Source: Burkholderiales bacterium
Lineage (GTDB): Bacteria; Pseudomonadota; Gammaproteobacteria; Burkholderiales; Burkholderiaceae_C
Assembly (NCBI GenBank): GCA_016213205.1
Contig: JACRAZ010000042.1
Coordinates: forward strand, 62,001 to 126,000
Reading direction: 5' to 3'
DNA length: 64,000 nucleotides
Shown: in pieces, positions 1 to 9,833 of the stretch
Layout: each line of letters starts with the position of its first letter
Position numbering within the stretch: position 1 is the stretch's first letter
Position numbers and translations under genes: made by a program
Notes under the pieces: model-generated
Database searches by the model: none
What the model was told of the DNA's origin: nothing
What the model saw: the letters and a program-made list of their open reading frames with translations, nothing else

Positions 1-627
1 GCGCCCCTGGACGATCTGCTCTCGCAGATGGCCGAGCACGGCCGCTCGCGCTACCCGGTGTGCCGTGCCGGCCTGGACGATGTGGTGGGCGTGGTCGAGG
101 CGCAGACGCTGCTGCAGCCGCTGGCACGCGGCCAGCGGCCCGACATCTCGCAGCTGATGCAGCCGCCGGTGTTCGTGCCCGAAACCCTCTCCGGCATGGA
201 GCTGCTCGACCACTTCCGCGCCACCAGCGCCGAGCTGGTGTTCGTGGTGGACGAGTACGGCGCGGTGCAGGGCGTGATCACCGTGCGGGATGTGCTGGAG
301 GCCATCACGGGCGAGTTCAGCACCCCCAGCGCCGACGATGCCTGGGCCGTGCGCCGGGCGGACGGCAGCTGGCTGATGGACGGCCTGATCCCGGTGCCCG
401 AGCTGAAGGACAGGCTCGAGCTCAAGCAGCTGCCCGAGGAGGACCGCGGCCGCTACAACACGCTGGCCGGCATGGTGATGCTGCTGCTGGGCCGGCTGCC
501 GCACACCGCCGATGTGGTGGAATGGGAGGCTTGGCGTTTCGAAGTCGTCGATCTCGACGGCAAGCGCGTCGACAAGGTGCTGGTGTCCCGCCTCGACACC
601 ACCGAATCAGAAAGACCGAATCCATGA
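1..627 (+). CDS. CorC/HlyC-type CBS-domain protein, C-terminal part (5' truncated by window edge)
   Basis: The frame is open from base 1, so the gene begins outside the window. What remains is the end of a paired CBS module (the stretch around FVVDEYGAVQGVITVRD is typical) followed by the small CorC_HlyC transporter-associated domain, which includes GRYNTLAGMVM and ends near KRVDKVLV. In this family an N-terminal CNNM membrane domain or a cytosolic CorC layout precedes these parts; the missing 5' end leaves that open. Such proteins are linked to magnesium/cobalt efflux or membrane integrity. The stop overlaps the start of the sapC-like gene (ATGA), so the two are probably co-transcribed. Confidence 0.85.
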   Translation, partial: APLDDLLSQMAEHGRSRYPVCRAGLDDVVGVVEAQTLLQPLARGQRPDISQLMQPPVFVPETLSGMELLDHFRATSAELVFVVDEYGAVQGVITVRDVLEAITGEFSTPSADDAWAVRRADGSWLMDGLIPVPELKDRLELKQLPEEDRGRYNTLAGMVMLLLGRLPHTADVVEWEAWRFEVVDLDGKRVDKVLVSRLDTTESERPNP

Positions 628-1403
628 TCAACGAAAACCTGCACAAGAAGCCCGTGGCGCTGGATCGCGTGAAGCACCGCGACCTGAAGATCGACCGCAA
701 CGCACGCGACATGACCCGCAACAAGGCGCTGAACGCGTTCTTCGTGGCCGCGGGCGAGTTTGCCGAGGCCTGCAAGGACTTCCCGGTGGTGTGGGTGCCC
801 GCCGGCCAGGACGCCCAGGGCAAGCACCAGGTGGCGCCGATCGCGGTGTTCGGCCTGCAGGCGGGCCAGAACCTGTGCATCGACGCGGCCGACCGCTGGC
901 GCGTGCGCTACGTGCCGGCCATGCTGCGCACCTTCCCGTTCGCCATGGCCCGCACCTCCGACACCGAGATGCTGGTGTGCGTGGACGAAGACTGGGTGGG
1001 CCTGTCCACCGAGCGCGGCGAGCCGCTGTTCACGCCCGACGGCCAGCCCACCGAGCTGACGCTGGCGGTGAAATCGCAGCTCGAGCAGCTTGAAATGGAC
1101 ATCGAGCGCACCCGCCAGTACGGCGCCAAGCTGGTAGAGCTGGGCCTGCTGCGCGACATGCAGTTCGACGCCACGCTGCCCGATGGCAACAAGGTGCAGG
1201 TGACCGGCTTCCTGACCATCGACGACGAGAAGCTGGGCGCGCTGTCGGACGCGCAGCTGATGGAGCTGGCCCGCAGCGGCCTGCTGGGCCTGATCCACGC
1301 GCACCAGATCTCGCTGTCCAACATGAACCGGCTCGCCGAATGGCATGCCGAGCGCGTGGCGGCTGCCGCGCCGGCCAGCGCCCAGCCCGCGGCCAACACC
1401 TGA
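624..1403 (+). CDS. SapC family protein
   Basis: A 259-residue protein matching the SapC family: an N-terminal ALDRVKHRDLKI segment, a central FPFAMA motif and a C-terminal KVQVTGFLTIDDEKL region. The family was named for a Campylobacter S-layer-associated protein, but in proteobacteria its role is unsettled, and no enzyme motif is visible. There is no signal peptide, so it is probably cytoplasmic. The ATG overlaps the preceding stop, which implies translational coupling to the CorC-like gene. The C-terminus is an Ala/Pro-rich tail. The gene runs convergently into the chemotaxis operon, with 34 bases between the stops. Confidence 0.8.
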   Translation: MINENLHKKPVALDRVKHRDLKIDRNARDMTRNKALNAFFVAAGEFAEACKDFPVVWVPAGQDAQGKHQVAPIAVFGLQAGQNLCIDAADRWRVRYVPAMLRTFPFAMARTSDTEMLVCVDEDWVGLSTERGEPLFTPDGQPTELTLAVKSQLEQLEMDIERTRQYGAKLVELGLLRDMQFDATLPDGNKVQVTGFLTIDDEKLGALSDAQLMELARSGLLGLIHAHQISLSNMNRLAEWHAERVAAAAPASAQPAANT

Positions 1404-1437
1404 GGCCGGTAGCGCGTGCGGCCCGGGCGCGTGCCGC

Positions 1438-2505
1438 TCAGCCGGCCGGTGCCGCACCGCCGTAGAGCATGATCTCGCGCGCGATGCCGCGCAGCGGCAC
1501 CTGGCGCTCCACCGCGCCACGTTTGACCGCCTCGTGCGGCATGCCGTAGACGACGCAGGATTCCTCGTCCTGCGCCAGCGTGCGGGCGCCGGCCTGGCGC
1601 ATCTCCAGCAGGCCACAGGCACCGTCGTCGCCCATGCCGGTCATGATGATGCCCAGCGCGTTCGGGCCCGCGCTGCGCGCCACCGAGCGGAACAGCACGT
1701 CCACCGAAGGCCGGTGGCGGCTGACCAGCGGCCCGGGCACCACCTCGACGAAGTACTGCGCCCCGTCGCGCCGCAACAGCAGGTGCGCGCCGCCCTGGGC
1801 GATCAGGGCCTGGCCTGGCAGCACACGGTCGTGGGTCTGCGCTTCCTTGACCGTGATCTCGCACTGCCGGTCCAGCCGGTTGGCGAACTCGCGGGTGAAC
1901 TTCTCCGGCATGTGCTGCACCACCACGATGCCCGGGCACAGGCGCGGCAAGGCGCCGAGCACCAGTTCCAGGGCCTGCGTGCCGCCGGTGGAGGTGCCGA
2001 TGGCGACGACCCGCTCGGTGGTCTGCAGCAGGGCGCCGCGGGTGTCCGCGGCGGGCAGGATCACGTCGGCCGAGTGCCTGGCCGCCGCCTGCAGCGAGCG
2101 CAGGTTGGCGCGCGCGGCGGCCCGCACGGCGTTGATGAGGTCGTCGGCCGCGTCGCTCAGGAACTGCTTGAGCCCGAGCTTGGGCTTGGTGATGATCGCC
2201 ACCGCGCCGGCGGACAGCGCCGCCAGCGAGGTCTGCGCCCCGGCTTCGGTGAGCGTGGAGCAGATGACCACCGGCGTCGGCCGTTCGGCCATGAGCTTGC
2301 GCAGGAAGGTCAGGCCGTCCATGCGCGGCATCTCGATGTCGAGCACGATGACATCGGGCCACTGGGTCTGCATGCGGGCCATCGCCAGCAGCGGGTCGGC
2401 CACGGCGCACAGCACCTCGATGCCGGGGTCGGCCTGCAGCAGGCCGGAGACCACCTGGCGAACCACCGCCGAGTCGTCGACCACCATCACCTTGATGCGT
2501 GTCAT
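1438..2505 (-). CDS. cheB: CheB protein-glutamate methylesterase/deamidase
   Basis: 355 residues. An N-terminal receiver domain carries Asp56 in [10 protein letters not shown] linker leads to the methylesterase domain with its catalytic triad: Ser172 in GTSTGG, His198 in VVQHMP and an Asp in GMGDDG at about 293-294. It removes methyl groups from chemoreceptors after phosphorylation by CheA, opposing CheR. The start at 2505 was preferred over an in-frame ATG at 2511 because AGGAAGG lies 6 bases upstream of 2505, and because this ATG overlaps the cheD stop as ATGA. It is the last gene of the chemotaxis operon. Confidence 0.95.
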   Translation of the reverse strand: MTRIKVMVVDDSAVVRQVVSGLLQADPGIEVLCAVADPLLAMARMQTQWPDVIVLDIEMPRMDGLTFLRKLMAERPTPVVICSTLTEAGAQTSLAALSAGAVAIITKPKLGLKQFLSDAADDLINAVRAAARANLRSLQAAARHSADVILPAADTRGALLQTTERVVAIGTSTGGTQALELVLGALPRLCPGIVVVQHMPEKFTREFANRLDRQCEITVKEAQTHDRVLPGQALIAQGGAHLLLRRDGAQYFVEVVPGPLVSRHRPSVDVLFRSVARSAGPNALGIIMTGMGDDGACGLLEMRQAGARTLAQDEESCVVYGMPHEAVKRGAVERQVPLRGIAREIMLYGGAAPAG

Positions 2506-3014
2506 GGCCATCCTTCCTGCGCCTGCTGCGGGGCAGGCTTGACCTGCAGCGACCAGACGTCGCCGCAGCTCGTGTCGAAGACGATCTGCCGGTGGCCTTC
2601 GCCGAACAGGCTCTCCGAGACGATCGGGATGCCGTGCGCACGCAGCAGCGCGCGCGCCGCGTCGCCATTGCGCTGCCCGACGGTCATGGCCCCGGCGGCC
2701 GTCTGCCCCGGAAACATGTTGCCGCCGCCGAAGATCTTGCCCTGGCACTGCTGCGGTGCAATGCCCCATTGCGCGAGCAGGCGCAGGATCAACTGCAGCG
2801 CCTCGCTACCGTAGCGGCCGTCGAGTTCGCCTGCCGATGCAGCGCCACGCTCGGGCAGCAGGAAGTGCGACATGGCCCCGGCACGCGTGGGCGGATGCCA
2901 CAGCGTGATCGAGACGCAGGAGCCCAGCAGCGTGCGGATGCGGTAGTTCGCCACGCCCACGAACAGCTCACCAGGCTGCAGGTTCACATCGATCAGGATG
3001 GGGTCGGCGGCCAC
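2502..3014 (-). CDS. cheD: CheD chemoreceptor glutamine deamidase
   Basis: About 170 residues. CheD hallmarks are present: [11 protein letters not shown] with the catalytic Cys, a SHFLLPE segment with the His, and KIFGGGNMF. CheD deamidates receptor glutamines and in some bacteria interacts with CheC; no cheC is seen here. The start is uncertain. I chose a GTG at 3014, just after the cheR stop (coupled). The frame stays open to a TTG at 3047 inside cheR, which would add 11 residues. The stop overlaps the cheB start. Confidence 0.9.
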   Translation of the reverse strand: MAADPILIDVNLQPGELFVGVANYRIRTLLGSCVSITLWHPPTRAGAMSHFLLPERGAASAGELDGRYGSEALQLILRLLAQWGIAPQQCQGKIFGGGNMFPGQTAAGAMTVGQRNGDAARALLRAHGIPIVSESLFGEGHRQIVFDTSCGDVWSLQVKPAPQQAQEGWP

Positions 3015-3015
3015 G

Positions 3016-3819
3016 TCATGCCGGCTTGCAGTAGATCGACGCGGCAACCTGCTCCAGCTCGCCGCTGATGTGGTTCAGGCTCTCGGAGTGGCCGATGCAG
3101 AGGTGGCGGCCTGGCTTGATGGTCGCACTCACCCGGGACACCACGCCGCGCTTGGTCTCGTCGTTGAAGTAGATCATCACGTTGCGCAGGAAGACCAGGT
3201 CGAACAGCCCCAGGTCGGGCAGCGCTTCGTTGAGGTTGGCGCGCGCAAAGCGGACCCGGCTGCGCACCTGCGGGTCGATCAGCAGGCGCCCCGCGTAGGG
3301 CCCGGTGCCCTTCAGGCAGAAGCGGCGCAGGTAGTCCGGCGGCACGTGGCGGGCGCGCTCCATCGAGTAGAGGCCGCGCGCGGCGTTCGCGATCATGCTG
3401 GCGCTGATGTCGGTGCCCAGCACCTCCCACGGGGCGTCGCCCAGGCAGTCGACCAGCACCATGGCCATGCTGTAGGCCTCCTCGCCGCTGGAGCTGGCGG
3501 CACTCCACACGCGCAACGGCTGCCCGCGCTCGCGCGCGGCCAGCGCCTGCGCGCGCAGGAACTCGAAGTGCTTGATCTCACGGAAGAAGTAGGTCTCGTG
3601 GGTGGTCAGCAGGTCGAGCGCCAGTTGCCGTTCGTCGGCATGCTGGTCCGACGTGATCAGCTGGAAGTACGCCTCGTAGCTGTCGAGCTGGTGATGGGTC
3701 AGGCGCTTGCCCAGGCGGCCGGCCACCAGGGCCTGCTTGGCGCTGGACAGCGTGATGCCGGCCGCGTCGTAGATGAAGCGCTGGAAGCGGCCGAACTCGG
3801 CCTGGGTGATCGATGGCAT
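3016..3819 (-). CDS. cheR: CheR chemoreceptor methyltransferase
   Basis: 267 residues from an ATG that leaves the expected CheR length. The N-terminal all-helical domain (FGRFQRFIYDAAGI) is followed by HETYFFRE and the SAM-binding region, including VWSAASSSGEEAYSMAM, TDISASM and LRNVMIYF. It methylates glutamates on the two receptors encoded in the same operon, using S-adenosylmethionine. The frame is open a further 40 residues upstream into the cheW tail, but those residues do not look like CheR. The spacer to cheW is 46 bases. No C-terminal NWETF-type tether is visible on the receptors here, so CheR probably docks directly on the methylation helices. Confidence 0.93.
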   Translation of the reverse strand: MPSITQAEFGRFQRFIYDAAGITLSSAKQALVAGRLGKRLTHHQLDSYEAYFQLITSDQHADERQLALDLLTTHETYFFREIKHFEFLRAQALAARERGQPLRVWSAASSSGEEAYSMAMVLVDCLGDAPWEVLGTDISASMIANAARGLYSMERARHVPPDYLRRFCLKGTGPYAGRLLIDPQVRSRVRFARANLNEALPDLGLFDLVFLRNVMIYFNDETKRGVVSRVSATIKPGRHLCIGHSESLNHISGELEQVAASIYCKPA

Positions 3820-3865
3820 GGCTGGACCGCCTGCGGGCCTGGATGATGTCGATGCCCCGGCCCCC

Positions 3866-4423
3866 TCAGGCCGCCACCAGCTCGGCCGCGGCGGCCGTCC
3901 GGCCCATGGCCCCGATCTCGTCGGGCGATAGCACTTCACGCACGTTGAGCACGATCACGAACTTGCCGTTGACCTTGGCAATGCCCTCGATGAAGTCGCT
4001 GCGGATCTTGGTGCCGAAGTCCGGCGGCGCCTCGATCTCCGCGGCCGGGATCTCCAGCACGGCCTGCACGGCATCGACCACGATGCCCACGTTCTGCTGC
4101 GGGCCGTTGGCCTGGTGATCGACCTCGGTGATCACGATGCAGGTGCTCTTGGTGACCGCGGTGGACGGCCGCGCGAAGCGCACCGACAAGTCCATCACCG
4201 GCACCACGGCGCCGCGCAGGTTGATGACGCCGCGGATGCACGCGGGCATCAAGGGCACCTCGGTCAGCCCGGCGTACCAGATGATTTCCTTGATGCACAG
4301 GATGTCGATCGAGAACATCTCGGTGCCGAGCGTGAAGGTGAGGTACTGCTTCTCCTCCGCCACCGCACCGCGCGAGGCCGGCCCGGCGCGGGCCGTGACC
4401 GATGCATTGAGCACTTCGTTCAT
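3866..4423 (-). CDS. cheW: CheW chemotaxis coupling protein
   Basis: 185 residues forming a single CheW domain: YLTFTLGTEMFSIDI, then IRGVINLRGAVVPVMDL and a C-terminal KVNGKFVIVLNV strand. It bridges CheA to the receptors. A strong AGGAG lies 8 bases before the ATG. The first 25 residues are a low-complexity extension before the domain. It sits 12 bases after the poly-HAMP receptor gene and upstream of cheR, a standard arrangement. Confidence 0.95.
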   Translation of the reverse strand: MNEVLNASVTARAGPASRGAVAEEKQYLTFTLGTEMFSIDILCIKEIIWYAGLTEVPLMPACIRGVINLRGAVVPVMDLSVRFARPSTAVTKSTCIVITEVDHQANGPQQNVGIVVDAVQAVLEIPAAEIEAPPDFGTKIRSDFIEGIAKVNGKFVIVLNVREVLSPDEIGAMGRTAAAAELVAA

Positions 4424-4435
4424 GGCCGGCTCCTG

Positions 4436-7400
4436 TCAGAACTTGACGAACTGCGTCGGGTCCACCGCGCCAGCGGGTGCCGCGGCCAGCGCGACCTCCG
4501 CCTTGGTGGGGGTGGCCTTGGCCGAACCGGCCTTGGCGGCGGCCACGGCCTTGCGCATCGTGACGCTGGCGTTCAGTGATTGCGCCGTGCCGTCGAGCCG
4601 GAAGAACGACATCGTCTGCTGCAACTGCTCGGCCTGGCTGCTCATCTCCTCGGAGGTGGCTGCCAGCTCTTCCGCGCTCGAGGCGTTCTGCTGCGTCGTC
4701 TGGTTCAGCTGGCTCACCGCCGAGTTGATCTGGCCTACGCCGGAGGATTGCTCGGTCGATGCGGCGCTGATCTCTTGCACCAGCTCGGAGGTCTTGCGGA
4801 TGCTGGGCACCATCTGCTCGAGCAGCTTGCCGGCCTTCTCGGCCAGCTCGACGCTGCTGCCTGCCACCTCGCCGATCTCCTGTGCCGCCACCTGGCTGCG
4901 CTCGGCCAGCTTGCGCACCTCGGCGGCCACCACCGCGAAGCCCTTGCCGTGTTCACCGGCGCGCGCGGCCTCGATGGCGGCGTTCAGCGCCAGCAGGTTG
5001 GTCTGCGCGGCGATGTCGTCGATGATGCCGATCTTCTTGGCGATCTGCTTCATCGCCGCCACGGTGGCGTTGACCGATTCACCGCCGTCGGCTGCATCGG
5101 TGGCGGCCTTGCTCGCCATGCTCTCGGTGACCTTGGCGTTCTCGGTGTTCTGCGCGATCGAGGAGGTCATCTGCTCGATCGAGGCACTGGTTTCCTCCAC
5201 CCCCGCGGCCTGCTCGCTGGCCGCCTGCGAGAGCGATTGCGCGGTGGCACTCACCTGCTCGGAGGCGCTGGCCAGGGCCTGCGCGCCGGCGTTCACGTCG
5301 GTCACCACCTGCGTGAGCTTCCTGAGCATGGCGTTGACGGCCAACTTCAGGTCGTCCCAGGTGCCTTCGTAGCTCTTGCGCATCGACATCGTCAGGTCGC
5401 CTGCCTGCATCGCGCCGAGCACCTCGCGCAGTTCCTGCACCGGCGTGTTCACCGCCACCATCACGCCGTTGAGGCCTTCGACCACCTTGCGGTAGTCACC
5501 GCGCTGGCGGCTGGCGTCCACCCGCACGTCGAGCTGGCCGCTCACCGCCGCGCCGGACAGCGTGTTGGCATCGGCCACCAGCGCGTTGATGGCCTTGTTG
5601 ATGTTGATGAGGCTCTTGGCCAGGATGTCGTTCTCGGAACGCACCTTCACCACGGTGGACAGGTCGCCCAGCGAGATGGCCTGTGCGGTGCTGGCCTGCG
5701 CGTTGGTGGCCTCGATGCAGGCATTGAGGTTGTTCTTGATGACGTTGTACTGGCCCTTGTAGTCGGTGGTGATGGGCGGTGGGATGTCGCCCTTGGCGAT
5801 GCGGTCGACATACTCGGCCGTGACGTTCAGTGGGTTGACGATGTTGGTCACCACCGCGTTCACGCCCATGACCAGCTGGTGCCAGCCACCGACGAAGAGC
5901 TCGGCGTTGGCCCGCTTGTCGAGCTGGCCGTCGGCCGCGCCCTGGATGATGATGTCGGTCTGCGCGAGTAGGTCGGTCATCGTCTTGACCATGGCGTTCA
6001 GGTTGGCCTTGATGGTGTTGAAGTCGCCGTTGTAGTTGTTGGTGATCTGCGGCGGGATCACGCCCTTGGCGATCCGGTCGACGTAGTCGGCCGTGACGTT
6101 CAGTGGGCCGATCACCGCGTCGAGCGTGTCATTGACGCCTTGCACGATCTTGCGGTAGTCGCCCTTGTGCTTGCTGGCGTCGGCACGGGTGGCCAGCTTG
6201 CCTTCGACGGCGGCCTTGGCCAGCAGGTCGGCATCGGCGATGAGTGCCTTGATGTTCACGCGGACCTGCTCGATGGTGTCGTTGATGAAGCGCTTCTTGC
6301 CGGGGAAGGTTTCCAGCGCGGCGTCCATGTTGCCCTCGCCGAACTCCTTGATGCAGGCCATGGCCTTCTTCTTCACGGCAATGTGGCCGAACACCATGTC
6401 GTTCACGCCCTTGGCCATGGTGGCGTAGGCGCCGTGGAAGCGGGCGTCGGGGATGCGCGCGTCGATGTCGCCCGCGTCGTGCTGGGCCGACATGCTGTTC
6501 ATCTCGGCGATCAGCCCGTTCAGCGCATCGATGCAGTTGTTGAGGTTGTTCTTGATGGCGTTGAAGTCGCCGCTGTAGTTTTCGCTGATCTTCGGCGGGA
6601 TCACGCCCTTGGCGATCTGGTCGACATAGTCCGCGGCCACGTTCAGCGGCCCGATCACCGCGTCCAGCGTGTCGTTGACACCCTTGACCACGGTGTGGAA
6701 GTCGCCCTCGTGCTGGCTGGCATCGGCGCGCGTGGCCAGCTTGCCTTCGACCGCGGCCTTGCTCAGCGCAGCAGCGTCGTCGATCATCCGGCGCACGGCG
6801 GCCTGCACCAGCACGACGGCGCGCGCCACTTCGCCGATCTCGTCCTTGGCGTCGGCCTTCAGCGTGAACTTGAAGTCACCCTTGGCCATCTGCTGCGCCG
6901 CACCCACCATCTCGTTCACCGGCCGGGTGATCGAGCGGGTGATCAGGAGGGCGAGGACCACGCCGAGCAGCACCCCGGCGCCGGCCATTGCGAGCAGCAG
7001 CGTGCGCGTCGACGCGGCCGACGTTTCGGCCGCGGCACCGACCTGCTCGGCCAGTTCGGACTGGTAGTCGACGAAGTCGTTGGTGGCCTTGGTGAAGGCA
7101 TTGAAGCTCGGCCGATAGTCGCCGTTGAAGTGCTTGGTGGAGTCCTCCCACTGCTTGGCGCGGGCGAACTCTTCGAGCTTGGACGACGAGTCGGCGAACG
7201 CCTTGCGCGCCGACTTCATGCTCTCCAGCAGGTTCTTGCCCTTGTCGCCGAAGCTGAACTTCTCGAGCACATCGAAATCCTTGGCCAGCTTGCCGCGCGC
7301 GGTGGCGATCTGCTCGATCTCGACCCGGGTCGACTCGTCGGACTTCAGGATCAGCATGTTGCGATGGAAACGGCCGATCTCGTTGAGGTTGTCGGTGATG

Positions 7401-7567
7401 TCGTTGGCCACGCGGGTCTTGACGATCTTGTCCTTGACCAGGCCGTTGATGTCGGCCTGCAGTTCGCCGACGCGCAGAGTGCCGATGGCGGCGACAACAA
7501 CCAGCAGCAGCAGGGCCACGGCGAAGCCGAGCCCCAGTCGCATGCCGATTCTCAGATTGTTGAGCAT
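4436..7567 (-). CDS. Methyl-accepting chemotaxis protein with a long poly-HAMP-like repeat region
   Basis: 1043 residues, about twice the usual receptor length. Transmembrane segment at 11-30, a short helical periplasmic domain at 31-185, and a second transmembrane segment at 190-210. A classical HAMP follows at about 211-262 ([18 protein letters not shown]). Residues about 263-750 are a string of related HAMP-like units with recurring phrases ([15 protein letters not shown], DYVDxIAKGxIPP, IKxNLN). The signalling hairpin has its tip at about 847-891 ([20 protein letters not shown]). The C-terminus ends in an Ala/Lys-rich tail without an NWETF-like pentapeptide. A strong AGGGGAAA precedes the start. 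The ligand cannot be read from sequence. Confidence 0.93.
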   Translation of the reverse strand: MLNNLRIGMRLGLGFAVALLLLVVVAAIGTLRVGELQADINGLVKDKIVKTRVANDITDNLNEIGRFHRNMLILKSDESTRVEIEQIATARGKLAKDFDVLEKFSFGDKGKNLLESMKSARKAFADSSSKLEEFARAKQWEDSTKHFNGDYRPSFNAFTKATNDFVDYQSELAEQVGAAAETSAASTRTLLLAMAGAGVLLGVVLALLITRSITRPVNEMVGAAQQMAKGDFKFTLKADAKDEIGEVARAVVLVQAAVRRMIDDAAALSKAAVEGKLATRADASQHEGDFHTVVKGVNDTLDAVIGPLNVAADYVDQIAKGVIPPKISENYSGDFNAIKNNLNNCIDALNGLIAEMNSMSAQHDAGDIDARIPDARFHGAYATMAKGVNDMVFGHIAVKKKAMACIKEFGEGNMDAALETFPGKKRFINDTIEQVRVNIKALIADADLLAKAAVEGKLATRADASKHKGDYRKIVQGVNDTLDAVIGPLNVTADYVDRIAKGVIPPQITNNYNGDFNTIKANLNAMVKTMTDLLAQTDIIIQGAADGQLDKRANAELFVGGWHQLVMGVNAVVTNIVNPLNVTAEYVDRIAKGDIPPPITTDYKGQYNVIKNNLNACIEATNAQASTAQAISLGDLSTVVKVRSENDILAKSLININKAINALVADANTLSGAAVSGQLDVRVDASRQRGDYRKVVEGLNGVMVAVNTPVQELREVLGAMQAGDLTMSMRKSYEGTWDDLKLAVNAMLRKLTQVVTDVNAGAQALASASEQVSATAQSLSQAASEQAAGVEETSASIEQMTSSIAQNTENAKVTESMASKAATDAADGGESVNATVAAMKQIAKKIGIIDDIAAQTNLLALNAAIEAARAGEHGKGFAVVAAEVRKLAERSQVAAQEIGEVAGSSVELAEKAGKLLEQMVPSIRKTSELVQEISAASTEQSSGVGQINSAVSQLNQTTQQNASSAEELAATSEEMSSQAEQLQQTMSFFRLDGTAQSLNASVTMRKAVAAAKAGSAKATPTKAEVALAAAPAGAVDPTQFVKF
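5726..6766 (-). repeat. Internal repeats encoding HAMP-like units of the large chemoreceptor
   Basis: Three related blocks are visible. Residues 268-343 (bases 6539-6766) and 449-524 (5996-6223) are closest, sharing [30 protein letters not shown] and IAKGVIPP. Residues 558-614 (5726-5896) form a diverged third copy ([19 protein letters not shown]). A weaker echo begins at residue 671. The pattern points to intragenic duplication of a HAMP pair. Confidence 0.8.
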
Positions 7568-7657
7568 GATGTTTCCCCTGAAAGGTGAAGACGTAACGAA
7601 GCCAGAAAGTGGTGATGCGGGATGCGAATCGCGGTTGGCGCGCCTCGCCGGAGTGGT

Positions 7658-9832
7658 TCAGGCTGGCACCTCAATGGAGCGGCCATGGTGGGCCGCCCCC
7701 TTTCTCGCACTGCTCACGCAGCGACCGACCAGCGCCGGGACATCCAGGATCAGTGCCACCTCGCCGTTGCCGAGGATCGTGGAGCCGCTGATGCACTTGA
7801 TGTGGCTGAACATCGGGCCCAGCGGCTTGATGACGGTCTGGAACTCGCCAAGCAGCGAATCGACCACCAGGCCGGCCTTCTGCTCGGCATGCTTGAGCAC
7901 GACGATGTTCTCGCCCCGCGTTGGCGCCCCGCGCAGCGAGAACATCTCGCGCAGCCGCACGAAGGGCAGCACCTGCCCGCGCAGGTTGGTGTAGTCGTGG
8001 CCGGGCTCGGCCGAGAAGGCGACGCATTCCTCGATCGAATCGAGCGCGATCGCGAACACCGACTTGCCCACACCGACCAGGAAGCCGTCGATGATGGCCA
8101 GCGTCAGCGGCAGGCGCACCGTGACCTTGGTGCCCACGCCTTCCGCGCTGCTGATGTCCACGCTGCCCCGCAGCGCGGTGATGTTGCGCTTGACCACATC
8201 GAGCCCGACGCCGCGGCCCGACAGGTTGGTGACCTGCTCGGCCGTGGAGAAGCCGGGCTCGAAGACCAGCGCGTACACCTCGGCATCGCTGAGCGCGCGC
8301 CCGGGCGCGACCAGCCCGCGCTCGATGGCCTTGGCCAGGATGCGCTCGCGCCGCAGGCCGCCGCCGTCGTCCTGCACCGTGATCACGATGCTGCCGGAAT
8401 CGTGGCAGGCGTCCAGGCGCAGCGTGCCGTGCGCCGGCTTGCCGCGCGCGCTGCGCTGCTCGGCGGGTTCGATGCCATGGTCCATCGCATTGCGCACCAG
8501 GTGCATCAGCGGGTCGCCGATCATCTCGATCACGGTCTTGTCGAGTTCGGTGTCTTCGCCGCTGACCACCAGCGCAATGTCCTTGCCCAGCTCGCGCGAT
8601 ACGTCGTGCACCACGCGCTGGAAGCGGGCGAAGGTGGCGCCGATCTTCACCATGCGCAGCTGCAGCGCGCTGTCGCGCACTTCCTCCACCAGCATCGACA
8701 GCCGCGAGGTACTTTCCTGCAGCTCGGTGTTCTGCGCACGGCGCGCGATCATGTTCACGTTGGCGCCGGCGATGATCAGCTCGCCCACCAGGTCGATCAG
8801 CTGGTCCAGCTTGTCGGCATCCACCCGCACCGAGCGGTTCTCGCGCGGCCCGGCCTCGCGCACCTGCTGCTGCCGTGTCAGCGCAGCGTCCACCACCTCG
8901 GGTTGCACCGAGCCCTGCTCGACCAGGATGGCCCCAAGCGGCTTGGCCGGCGTTGCGCACTGGGTGTTCAGCGCCGCATCCAGCTCCAGCGCCGTGAGCG
9001 TGCCGCAGCGCACCAGCATCTCGCCCAGGCGGGCGGCATCGGCCTGCTGGTCCAGCAGCTGCGCGTAGGCCTGCAGCCGGCTGTGCGGTGGCAGGATGCG
9101 CAGGACGCAATCGTCGCGCACGAACTCGAACACGTTCTCGATCGTGGCCTTGTCGGCGGTGGTCTCGTAGGCGATCTCGAAACCGAGGTAGCAGGCTTCC
9201 GGGTCCATCGCCCGGGCCTCGGGCAGGCCGTCGGTCACCGTGACGATGCCGACGATGCGGCCCAGCGTGGCGAGGTAGCGCACGAAGGCCAGCGGATCGA
9301 GCCCATGGCGCAGCACCTCGGCGCCGAAGCGCACCGAGATGTGCCAGGTGTCGGTGGCGGTTGCGTCCGGTGCGTCCGGCGAGGCGCCCTTGGCGGGCGC
9401 GGCGGGCGCTCCGGCCTGGTCGGGCGGCGGTCCGCCGGCCGGCGCCAGCAGGGCCTGCAGGCGGGCCACCAGCGGCAAGCCCTGCTGCGTCAACCCGGCA
9501 TCGGGTTCTCGCTGGCCCGCGGCCACGGCGTCCACCAGGGCCTGCATGTGGTCGCGCGAGGCCAGCAGCAGCTCGACCAGGCCTTCGCTGACCGGCAACT
9601 GGCCGGACCGTACCCGGTCGAGCACGCTCTCCACGCCGTGGGTGAAGGCGACGATGGGCTCCAGGCTGAACAGCCCGGCCGAGCCCTTGATGGTGTGCGC
9701 GGCGCGGAAGATCGCGTTGACCAGCTCGTCCTTCTCGGCGGCCTGGTGCACCACGAGCAGCGAGGCCTCCATGTCGGCCAGCAGCTCGCGGCTTTCGGCG
9801 ATGAAGGTCTGCAGGGCAAGGTCGAGGTCCAT
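7658..9832 (-). CDS. cheA: CheA histidine kinase with an inserted MshEN-like motif pair
   Basis: 724 residues. P1 domain with phospho-acceptor His46 in AAHTIKGSAG. A Pro/Ala linker (130-160) is followed by a P2-like segment (162-250). Residues 268-321 are unusual for CheA: two consecutive 24-residue motifs starting RLGEMLV and PLGAILV, which match the MshEN/GspE N-terminal pattern. Then come P3 (dimerisation, from 335), P4 with N box HLVRNAMDHG (444-453), G1 QDDGGG (487) and G2 SGRGVGLDVV (538), and a C-terminal CheW-like P5. It phosphorylates CheY and CheB. One base separates its start codon from the STAS gene stop region, so translation is coupled. Confidence 0.95.
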   Translation of the reverse strand: MDLDLALQTFIAESRELLADMEASLLVVHQAAEKDELVNAIFRAAHTIKGSAGLFSLEPIVAFTHGVESVLDRVRSGQLPVSEGLVELLLASRDHMQALVDAVAAGQREPDAGLTQQGLPLVARLQALLAPAGGPPPDQAGAPAAPAKGASPDAPDATATDTWHISVRFGAEVLRHGLDPLAFVRYLATLGRIVGIVTVTDGLPEARAMDPEACYLGFEIAYETTADKATIENVFEFVRDDCVLRILPPHSRLQAYAQLLDQQADAARLGEMLVRCGTLTALELDAALNTQCATPAKPLGAILVEQGSVQPEVVDAALTRQQQVREAGPRENRSVRVDADKLDQLIDLVGELIIAGANVNMIARRAQNTELQESTSRLSMLVEEVRDSALQLRMVKIGATFARFQRVVHDVSRELGKDIALVVSGEDTELDKTVIEMIGDPLMHLVRNAMDHGIEPAEQRSARGKPAHGTLRLDACHDSGSIVITVQDDGGGLRRERILAKAIERGLVAPGRALSDAEVYALVFEPGFSTAEQVTNLSGRGVGLDVVKRNITALRGSVDISSAEGVGTKVTVRLPLTLAIIDGFLVGVGKSVFAIALDSIEECVAFSAEPGHDYTNLRGQVLPFVRLREMFSLRGAPTRGENIVVLKHAEQKAGLVVDSLLGEFQTVIKPLGPMFSHIKCISGSTILGNGEVALILDVPALVGRCVSSARKGAAHHGRSIEVPA

Positions 9833-9833
9833 G

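Noticed and set aside
1404-1437. Terminator between sapC-like and cheB
   Set aside because: Only GC-rich direct repeats (GCGCGTGC twice) and a weak GGCCGG/CCGGCC pairing that reaches into the cheB end; no convincing stem.
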